Shown here in pieces: positions 1-5,326 of a DNA stretch of 5,769 nucleotides (positions within the stretch are counted from its first letter, which is position 1; the number at the start of each line of letters is the position of its first letter). The notes beneath the pieces were generated by a model. That model ran no database searches, was not told the DNA's origin, and worked only from the letters and a program-made list of their open reading frames with translations. The translations under genes and the position numbers were made by a program. This DNA is from an uncultured Planctomycetaceae bacterium. Its GTDB lineage: Bacteria; Planctomycetota; Planctomycetia; Pirellulales; Pirellulaceae. Location of the stretch: assembly GCA_937904535.1 (NCBI GenBank), contig CALELC010000693.1:1-5769 (forward strand), read 5' to 3'.

Positions 1-506
1 GCATTTTGCGAGATCCGCAGAGTGGCGGTCTCCGAAAATTGGAGTTTCGGCTCGGCCCACGCTCTGCCCCGCCAGCCGGCGAGCCGACAGACTTAGCCGC
101 CCCGTCGCTGACCATTGACCAACAGCGTGCCGCACTCGCACCCACGGTCGCCGCCGCGATCAGCGAAGTGGCGCAGCAAGATCGCCAGCGGCTGGTGATC
201 GTGTATGCCCCGGCGACGCCCAGCTTGTCGCGGCCCCTTTCCACGGCGCACGCCGACGATCCGCTGTTTGAGTTGATCAGCGAGCGATTGCAAGCAGCGG
301 AGATCACCGTCGTCGATCTCCGCGACGACTTCGTGCGACTCTGGCAAACTCAGCGGCGTCTGCCACGCGGGTTTCACAACGGGCAGCCGGGCTCCGGCCA
401 CCTAAACGCAGACGGGAACCGATTGATTGCCGAAGCAATCGTCGCTGCGACCCAAGAACGTTTGTCTCGCCTCACACCTCCCGTGGCTGAGATGGCGAGC
501 CGATGA
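1..506 (+). CDS. SGNH-hydrolase-like protein, C-terminal part (5' truncated by window edge); probable partner of the MBOAT acyltransferase
   Basis: The reading frame is open from the left edge (first full codon at position 3) to a TGA at 504-506, so this is the last ~167 residues of a longer protein. A TTG at position 6 could be read as a start, but the fragment has no N-terminal GDS block or signal peptide, so the true start should lie upstream. The visible part has a core strand and loop (RLVIVYAPATPS), then ITVVDLRDDF, and finally RGFHNGQPGSGHLNADGNRL, which resembles SGNH block V with the catalytic His in GHLN followed by a helix (LIAEAIVAA). The classical Asp three residues before that His is Gly. 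The stop overlaps the MBOAT start, indicating translational coupling. In known pairs such as AlgI with AlgJ/AlgX or PatA with PatB, the SGNH partner moves acetyl groups onto a glycan outside the membrane. That role is inferred here from the motif and the neighbour. Confidence 0.72.
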   Translation, partial: ILRDPQSGGLRKLEFRLGPRSAPPAGEPTDLAAPSLTIDQQRAALAPTVAAAISEVAQQDRQRLVIVYAPATPSLSRPLSTAHADDPLFELISERLQAAEITVVDLRDDFVRLWQTQRRLPRGFHNGQPGSGHLNADGNRLIAEAIVAATQERLSRLTPPVAEMASR

Positions 507-1888
507 ACTTCGCGCAGCTTGAATACATCCTGTTCCTGGCCTTCGTCGTCGCGGTCAGTTGGCGACTGTCGCGGCCGACAGCACGCAAAGCGCTGCTGCT
601 GCTGGCAAGCTATTACTTTTATGCCTATTGGGATGTGCGTTTCACCGGTCTACTGATCATCTCAACCTTATGGGACTATGCGATCGGGCGACTGCTAGGG
701 ATCACCCATGCCCGACCGCTCCGCCGCGTGCTGCTCATCGCCAGCTTGATTGGCAACTTAGGCCTGCTCGGGTTCTTTAAGTATTACAACTTCTTCATCG
801 ATTCGGCGCAGTCGTTATTGGAATCGTGGGGACTCCATGCCGGCAACTTGGAGATCATCCTGCCGATTGGGATCTCCTTCTATACCTTTCAAACACTTAG
901 CTACACGATCGATGTCTACCGCGGCACTCTCGCCCCCTGCCGTCGACTGCTGGACTTTTCCTTATATGTTGCGTTTTTTCCGCAGCTCGTTGCCGGACCT
1001 ATCGTACGGGCATCCGAATTCTTGCCACAGTTAGCGCGGATGCTGCAGCCACAGCCAACTCAGTTCTATTCGGGACTGGCGCAGCTGCTTCGTGGATTCG
1101 TTAAAAAGGTGCTGATCGCAGACCACTTGGCGACGCTGGTCGATCCAGTCTTTGCGACACCCGAGCTTTTTGCCTGGCCCACCGTGGTGTTGGCGGTGTT
1201 AGCCTACGCGGGGCAGATCTACGGCGATTTTTCGGGCTACAGCGACATCGCGATCGGCTCGGCGAGGTTGCTGGGGTTTGAACTTCCGGAGAACTTTCAG
1301 CATCCCTATTTGGCGCGCTCTCCGGCGGAGTTCTGGCGCCGCTGGCACATGAGCTTGTCCACTTGGCTGCGAGATTACCTGTACATCCCGCTGGGCGGCA
1401 GTCGTACCGGTCGCTGGCAGACCTATCGGAACCTGATGCTCACCATGACGCTCGGTGGTCTGTGGCATGGTGCCGCTTGGAACTTTGTGTTCTGGGGCCT
1501 GTGGCATGGGTTGCTGCTGTGCCTGACCCGCGGCTGGAAGCCGGAGACAAGCCCCTCGCGGCCTTATCGGCTGCTATCGGCAACCGTCACGTTGGTCGCC
1601 GTGCTGATCGGCTGGACGCTCTTTCGCACCGCGTCGCTGGACGAGTTTGCGGTGCTTTGGAAACAGCTTCTCAGCCCGGTAGCGGGCTTGCTTTGGTTGC
1701 CGCCGCTGCCGCTGATCGCTCTTGGTTTGCTGATCCTCGAACACGCCCTGTGGGCGTCGCCGCTGCGAGAGATGTTGTCGCTGCGGCCTGAGCGCTGGTA
1801 CACGCCTTGGATGGTAGGCTTTGCGATCGCGGCGCTGGTGCTCTTTGCTCCCACGGCATTTCGGCCGTTTGTGTACTTTCAGTTCTGA
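503..1888 (+). CDS. MBOAT-family membrane O-acyltransferase (AlgI/PatA-like)
   Basis: A complete 461-residue polytopic membrane protein, the usual size for AlgI-type acyltransferases. Family landmarks appear in order: LLLASYYFYAYWD (about residues 31-43), LGFFKYYNFF (about 89-98), LPIGISFYTFQTLSY (120-134), FPQLVAGPIVR (159-169), the amphipathic FWRRWHMSLSTWLRDYLYIP (277-296, His282), and GGLWHGAAWNF (318-328) with the near-invariant MBOAT histidine at His322. A second WHG follows at His335. The C-terminus FVYFQF is typical of bacterial members. The family carries acyl (usually acetyl) groups across the cytoplasmic membrane to an SGNH partner that modifies an exopolysaccharide or peptidoglycan. 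The polymer cannot be told from this window. The ATG start is fixed by its four-base overlap (ATGA) with the upstream SGNH-like gene. The Shine-Dalgarno sequence is weak, so coupling probably drives translation. The gene converges on the next one with a 36-base gap. Confidence 0.95.
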   Translation: MNFAQLEYILFLAFVVAVSWRLSRPTARKALLLLASYYFYAYWDVRFTGLLIISTLWDYAIGRLLGITHARPLRRVLLIASLIGNLGLLGFFKYYNFFIDSAQSLLESWGLHAGNLEIILPIGISFYTFQTLSYTIDVYRGTLAPCRRLLDFSLYVAFFPQLVAGPIVRASEFLPQLARMLQPQPTQFYSGLAQLLRGFVKKVLIADHLATLVDPVFATPELFAWPTVVLAVLAYAGQIYGDFSGYSDIAIGSARLLGFELPENFQHPYLARSPAEFWRRWHMSLSTWLRDYLYIPLGGSRTGRWQTYRNLMLTMTLGGLWHGAAWNFVFWGLWHGLLLCLTRGWKPETSPSRPYRLLSATVTLVAVLIGWTLFRTASLDEFAVLWKQLLSPVAGLLWLPPLPLIALGLLILEHALWASPLREMLSLRPERWYTPWMVGFAIAALVLFAPTAFRPFVYFQF

Positions 1889-1924
1889 GCCGGCAGCAGT
1901 GTGCGCAGGTAGTGTGCCGCGGGA

Positions 1925-2692
1925 TCAGGCCGTTCGCCGCCGCGATCCGCTCGCCGATGCATCGCCAGCCGCCACTTGTGCCGGTGTAAATGGCAACGTC
2001 TGCAAGTCGGCTTCATTTGACGAGGGCGGCAGCCCTGGGCGGAAAATCCAAAGGTTCCGTGGATTGAGCAGGATCAACAGAAACGTTGTGCTGAGGGCAA
2101 ACTCGTTGATCTCCCCGCGCTTCGAAGCTCCACTGGTTTCAACCAGCAACACCACGGCCAGAATCGCCAGGATCTGGTGCAGGCGTGGTACCGGAACCGC
2201 CAAACGGTTCAAGAACTGCCGAGCCGCGCGAGAGCGCTGATACCACAGGGGCAGGAGCAAATAGGTCACCATCACGACCGCCAGCACCTTCCCGAAGATC
2301 AGCTTGTTGATGCGGACACCGCCGATCTCCAGGTTGTGGAGGTTCGTTTCGTACTGCACGTTGTTGGCACGGAAGAACTCAGGCGATTCAACGTTGAAAA
2401 TCCGCTGGCCCCAGCTAATTTCTTCGCCCATCCCGAAAAACATCACCGCCGCCGCGGCGGCGGTGCACAGCACAAACGATTTGGGCCGACAGTGGCGCAG
2501 CGTCCAGCAGCGATAGCCGCAAAGCAAGGACGCCGAAAGCAGGGCGAGCGCCGTGATCGACTCAAGCATGCCGTCCTCGCGGATCATCCAGTGCTGGGTG
2601 AAATCCTCGTTCGACATCACGATCGACATCACGTAGCTGATCACAGCGACCGTGAAAATCAGTGGATAGGCACGCTTTTCCAGTGGTGACAT
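1925..2692 (-). CDS. Uncharacterised polytopic membrane protein with GEEISWGQRIF motif
   Basis: A 255-residue protein of unknown function. Hydrophobic segments lie at about residues 10-27, 43-60, 73-89, 131-150, 171-185 and 196-209, suggesting about six membrane spans. The signature is GMGEEISWGQRIF (87-99), directly after the third segment, followed by a polar loop with NNVQYETNLHN (110-120). REDGMLE (38-44) precedes segment two and KRGEINEF (191-198) precedes segment six. From memory, proteins with EEISWGQRI and NVQ-E-NLHN blocks occur as hypothetical membrane proteins in several phyla. I know of no assigned function. The charged residues at the membrane edge (Glu90, Glu91, Arg97, Glu115, His119) could form an active or ion-binding site, which is inference. 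About 35 C-terminal residues are polar and likely disordered. The ATG has a good ribosome-binding site (GAGG, five bases upstream). It is transcribed alone, divergent from the pseudouridine synthase. Confidence 0.85.
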   Translation of the reverse strand: MSPLEKRAYPLIFTVAVISYVMSIVMSNEDFTQHWMIREDGMLESITALALLSASLLCGYRCWTLRHCRPKSFVLCTAAAAAVMFFGMGEEISWGQRIFNVESPEFFRANNVQYETNLHNLEIGGVRINKLIFGKVLAVVMVTYLLLPLWYQRSRAARQFLNRLAVPVPRLHQILAILAVVLLVETSGASKRGEINEFALSTTFLLILLNPRNLWIFRPGLPPSSNEADLQTLPFTPAQVAAGDASASGSRRRTA

Positions 2693-2697
2693 CCTGT

Positions 2698-2701
2698 CCT
2701 C
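2698..2701 (-). promoter_or_regulatory. Ribosome-binding site of the GEEISWGQRIF membrane protein
   Basis: On the minus strand the sequence reads GAGGACAGG directly before the ATG. GAGG matches the anti-Shine-Dalgarno sequence with a five-base spacer, which supports the start ending at 2692. Confidence 0.6.
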
Positions 2702-2801
2702 GTTTCCTTCGATGACGGCACAGCCTTCGCCAATTCGGTGATCCCAGAGACTAAAGCGGCCGCAGCGGGCGATGCAAGTCGAGTTTTTGAAGCGGCCAAG
2801 C

Positions 2802-2807
2802 TATACT
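2802..2807 (+). promoter_or_regulatory. Candidate -10 element (TATACT) for the pseudouridine synthase gene
   Basis: TATACT matches the sigma-70 -10 consensus at five of six positions and stands out in GC-rich sequence. No good -35 hexamer lies 16-18 bases upstream (sequence near 2779-2784 is TCGAGT). If used, transcription would begin near 2814, downstream of the alternative ATG at 2772, which favours translation from 2889 with a leader of about 75 bases. Confidence 0.3.
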
Positions 2808-2888
2808 GGTCGCCTCTTTTGTCTTTGCAGCCGCCGCTGCAAATCTTTACCACCAGCCCTAGACGACGGCCGCCACCGGCCACCGAGC

Positions 2889-3809
2889 ATGCCGATTCAA
2901 ACCCTGACCGCGAAAGTGACTCCCCAGCAAACCGGCCGCTGCGACCTGGTGGTTCAGAACCTGACGACGCTGTCGCGTAGCCGTGTCCGCGGCCTGTTCG
3001 ATCATGGCTGTGTGCTCGTCAACGGACGGGTCTGCCACGCGATCGGTGAACCGGTCGCTGAAGGCGATTTGGTGGTGGTGCAGTTCGATCCACAGCAGCG
3101 GTACAAGGAGAAAAAGAAGGCTTGGGACGACCGCACGTTTGCACTCGTGTTCGAAGATGATCACCTGGTGGTGGTCGACAAGGCCGCCGGCGTGCTCACC
3201 GTGCCGACCGATCACGGCGAAAAAAACACACTCGTCGAACGGGTCTCGCATTACATCAGCCACTCGCGGCCCAAGCGTCTGGCGTGCGTCGTTCATCGTT
3301 TGGACCGCGAGGTCAGCGGCCTGCTGGTGATGGCAAAGAACGAAGCGGTAGCCCAGCGTTTGATCGACCAGTTCAAGGACCGCAAGCCCGAGCGGGTTTA
3401 CTCCGCGATCGTTGCCGGCGTGGTGAAACCCGATTCCGGAACGATCCGCTCACACTTAGCCACGCGGAAGAACCTTGACCGGATGTCGGTTCCCGAAGCG
3501 GAGAATACCGAACTCGCGATCACGCATTTCAGCGTCAATCGTCGCCTGGCTGACACGACGCTGCTGGACGTGCGATTGGAAACCGGGCGTCGCAACCAGA
3601 TCCGCGTGCACCTGGCGGAACAGGGACACCCGGTGCTCGGCGACCCGCGCTATGGACGTGAAGCGAGCGAACACCCGCGCTGGGTCCGTCGGCGGATGGC
3701 GTTGCACGCCCGTACCCTCGGTTTTGAGCATCCGATTACAGGTAAACCGCTGCTGTTTGAGTCACCGTTGCCGGTGGCGATGGCGAAGTTCTTGCGTGGT
3801 TCCAAGTAA
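2889..3809 (+). CDS. RluA-family RNA pseudouridine synthase with S4 domain (RluC/RluD type)
   Basis: A complete protein of 306 residues, close to E. coli RluC and RluD in length. An S4 RNA-binding domain covers about residues 17-62 (LSRSRVRGLFDHGCVLVNGR). The catalytic domain begins near LVFEDDHLVVVDKAAGVLTV and carries the motif HRLDREVSGLLVMAKN, where Asp139 is the expected nucleophile. Later come GRRNQIRVHLAEQGHPVLGD (from residue 233) and MALHARTLGFEHP. No catalytic residue is missing. The enzyme converts specific uridines, most often in 23S rRNA, to pseudouridine in the cytoplasm. The exact target site is not readable from sequence. A basic linker (RYKEKKKAW) joins the two domains. The start at 2889 is chosen because the S4 domain follows directly. 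An upstream ATG at 2772 would add 39 unconvincing residues. The ribosome-binding site is weak. The gene is monocistronic and converges on the DUF58 gene. Confidence 0.93.
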   Translation: MPIQTLTAKVTPQQTGRCDLVVQNLTTLSRSRVRGLFDHGCVLVNGRVCHAIGEPVAEGDLVVVQFDPQQRYKEKKKAWDDRTFALVFEDDHLVVVDKAAGVLTVPTDHGEKNTLVERVSHYISHSRPKRLACVVHRLDREVSGLLVMAKNEAVAQRLIDQFKDRKPERVYSAIVAGVVKPDSGTIRSHLATRKNLDRMSVPEAENTELAITHFSVNRRLADTTLLDVRLETGRRNQIRVHLAEQGHPVLGDPRYGREASEHPRWVRRRMALHARTLGFEHPITGKPLLFESPLPVAMAKFLRGSK

Positions 3810-3817
3810 CGGCGACC

Positions 3818-3839
3818 GCTGTGGCAATGCTGCTACAGC
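3818..3839 (+). terminator. Hairpin at the convergent junction of the synthase and DUF58 genes
   Basis: GCTGTGGCA and TGCTACAGC form a nine-pair stem (one G-U pair in plus-strand RNA) around a four-base loop, ATGC. It starts nine bases after the synthase TAA and runs into the last codons of the minus-strand DUF58 gene. There is no T-run on either side, so it is at best a weak or Rho-assisted terminator, or a 3'-end stabilising hairpin. In minus-strand RNA the G-U pair becomes an A-C mismatch. Confidence 0.35.
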
Positions 3840-5263
3840 AGGTGCTTGGCTTTGATCCGCAGGTATTCGTTGACCAACGGAGCCGTGAGTTCGTCGGGGA
3901 AAGCATCGACGACCAACACCCCGCGGTGCTGGAGGTCGACGATCCGTTGATGGCGCCATAGCAAAATGTCCGCGGCAGCGGCGGCGGCATAGAGGTTCAT
4001 CGGCCCGCCGTCGGGCGTATCGGCCGCGTCAAACATCTGGCGATCGCGGAGCAGCACACCGAGCGGCAGATGCCGCCCTGTGAGATTAGCGAGGTAATCG
4101 ACGATCTGGGTCGCATTGACCTCATCGATGACGTTCGTCGTCAGCACAACCAGCGAACGTCGTTTGCAGTGGTTGGAGAGATACAAAAACGCTTCGTCGT
4201 ATCGTGACTCCACCATTCGCGGAAACTGATCAAATCCAGCTTGCAGCAAGCGATTCATTTGGCTGCCCCCGCCGCGCGGCGGCAGGTACGAATGGACGCG
4301 ATCACTGAAGCACAGCATGCCCACCTCGTCGCCCTGCGCGAGGGCCACATACGACATCATCAGTGCGGCATTGAGCGCATGGTCCAGCAGTGAATAGCCT
4401 TCGCGTTCGTTAGTCATCATCCGCCCGCAGTCGAGCAAGAATACGATGCGCTGACTTTGGTCGGACTGGAACTGCCGGACCGTCAACTTGCCGCGGCGGG
4501 CCGTGCTCCGCCAATCGATATGGCGGTGGTTGTCATCGCGGGTGTAGTCGCGAAGCCGCTCAAAATCGCTGTCCTGCCCGATCTGCCGCGTGCGGCGCAC
4601 ACCGATCAAGCTGAGGCGATTGGTACGCGCGAGCAGCGCGTAATCCGACAGCTGTTTCATGTCGGGGTAAACATTCAGTTGGCTCTGCAGCGGAAGCGTT
4701 ACTTGACGAACCCATAGTCGCAACGGGCTGAGCAATTGCAGATAGACGTGCTCGAGCTTGAACGCTCCGCGGCGCCCCGGCAGCAGACGGCGGCGAAGGG
4801 TAACTCGGCTGCGCGGCGGCAGCTTGATTTGGTGCAGCGATGGCCGAGCTTCGAAATCGTCAGGCAAATCATCTCGCACGGCACCGCGTAGCCGCAGCGG
4901 CGATGGATTGTGCAGTGTCAGCTCACAGGGCAGTTCCACGCCGAGCGATGCAGTCCGCGCCACTTTTCGCTCCACCGTGATGTTATGCCGCCAGAGCCCG
5001 CCCAGCAGCGCCAGATCGACGACCACAAAGGCGACCAGCAGGCCGTCGAGGAGCAGCACCACCGACGCCAGCGGCGGAAAGAAAATTGCAATCAGACTCA
5101 GAACCAGCGAGCTGCCCAGCAGAATCATCCAGTTCCAAGTCGGATAGACCCGCAGCCGCCAGGCGATGCCGGCAAGCGGCACGCTGATCAACATCAACAC
5201 CAGCCACGGCCACTGCGAGACGTAGCGGAAACTCTCGGCCTGAGCGATGAGCGCTGCCTGCAT
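3833..5263 (-). CDS. DUF58 domain protein with von Willebrand A-like fold, membrane-anchored
   Basis: A 476-residue protein. The N-terminus has hydrophobic segments at about residues 20-35, 45-62 and 66-88, followed by a beta-rich region (ITVERKVARTASLGVELPCE onward). The DUF58 signature comes next: DFERLRDYTRDDNHRHIDWR, then ARRGKLTVRQF and the first vWA strand VFLLDCGRMM (Asp278). The MIDAS motif DxSxS is degenerate here (DCGRM), and the later strand reads LTTNVID where many relatives have TD. Known DUF58 proteins often pair with MoxR ATPases and are thought to help assemble or activate envelope complexes. No MoxR gene is visible in this window. GTG at 5269 is also in frame, but ATG at 5263 is preferred because GGAG lies five bases upstream of it. 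The gene follows the right-edge SGNH-like gene by 40 bases, although a terminator sits between them. Confidence 0.9.
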   Translation of the reverse strand: MQAALIAQAESFRYVSQWPWLVLMLISVPLAGIAWRLRVYPTWNWMILLGSSLVLSLIAIFFPPLASVVLLLDGLLVAFVVVDLALLGGLWRHNITVERKVARTASLGVELPCELTLHNPSPLRLRGAVRDDLPDDFEARPSLHQIKLPPRSRVTLRRRLLPGRRGAFKLEHVYLQLLSPLRLWVRQVTLPLQSQLNVYPDMKQLSDYALLARTNRLSLIGVRRTRQIGQDSDFERLRDYTRDDNHRHIDWRSTARRGKLTVRQFQSDQSQRIVFLLDCGRMMTNEREGYSLLDHALNAALMMSYVALAQGDEVGMLCFSDRVHSYLPPRGGGSQMNRLLQAGFDQFPRMVESRYDEAFLYLSNHCKRRSLVVLTTNVIDEVNATQIVDYLANLTGRHLPLGVLLRDRQMFDAADTPDGGPMNLYAAAAAADILLWRHQRIVDLQHRGVLVVDAFPDELTAPLVNEYLRIKAKHLL

Positions 5264-5268
5264 GCTCA

Positions 5269-5272
5269 CTCC
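5269..5272 (-). promoter_or_regulatory. Ribosome-binding site that decides the DUF58 start
   Basis: Minus-strand GGAG precedes TGAGC and then ATG at 5263, a five-base spacer. It overlaps the alternative in-frame GTG start at 5269, so that GTG would have no usable ribosome-binding site. Confidence 0.6.
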
Positions 5273-5297
5273 GGCTTGCTCGCTCGCGGGGGGCTAC

Positions 5298-5326
5298 AAA
5301 AAATCACTGGGCCGAGCCCGGCCCAG
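5298..5326 (-). terminator. Intrinsic terminator overlapping the 3' end of the right-edge SGNH-like gene
   Basis: On the minus strand CTGGGCCG and CGGCCCAG form a perfect eight-base-pair, very GC-rich stem with a GGCT loop, followed by TGA (the stop codon) and six T residues. Stem, loop and U-tract fit a Rho-independent terminator. The three-base gap before the U-run is slightly longer than ideal. The stem is coding sequence for the final residues of the gene. Confidence 0.7.

Larger units (their letters stand above)
2693..2888. other. Divergent intergenic region between membrane protein and pseudouridine synthase genes
   Basis: About 196 bases separate the two divergent starts, and promoters for both should lie here. 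The plus-strand frame of the synthase stays open back to an ATG at 2772, but the translated stretch (SYTGRLFCLCSRRCKSLPP) does not resemble an RluA N-terminus, so I treat it as non-coding. A TATACT element lies at 2802-2807. For the minus strand I see no convincing pair of -35 and -10 elements. A GCGGCCGC palindrome lies near 2757 with no evident role. Confidence 0.5.

Noticed and set aside
1363..1791. A 142-residue plus-strand open frame inside the MBOAT gene
   Set aside because: It lies wholly within the MBOAT coding region in another frame and lacks family features, whereas the MBOAT frame is unambiguous.
1889..1924. Possible terminator between the convergent MBOAT and membrane protein genes (CGGCA at 1891-1895, TGCCG at 1915-1919)
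   Set aside because: Only five pairs with a 19-base loop and no T-run. Too weak to call, although it is the only structure in this 36-base gap.
1821..2240. A 139-residue plus-strand open frame across the MBOAT end and the unknown membrane protein
   Set aside because: It overlaps two supported genes, has no motif, and its Arg/Ser-rich composition fits an out-of-frame reading.
2177..2689. A 170-residue plus-strand open frame antisense to the unknown membrane protein
   Set aside because: No recognisable motif, and composition rich in His, Arg and Gln. The minus-strand frame has clear membrane segments, a patterned motif and a ribosome-binding site.
2720..2790. Minus-strand promoter for the unknown membrane protein (TTGCAT followed after 16 bases by TTTAGT)
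   Set aside because: Only three and four of six consensus matches, which is expected by chance in this length of sequence.
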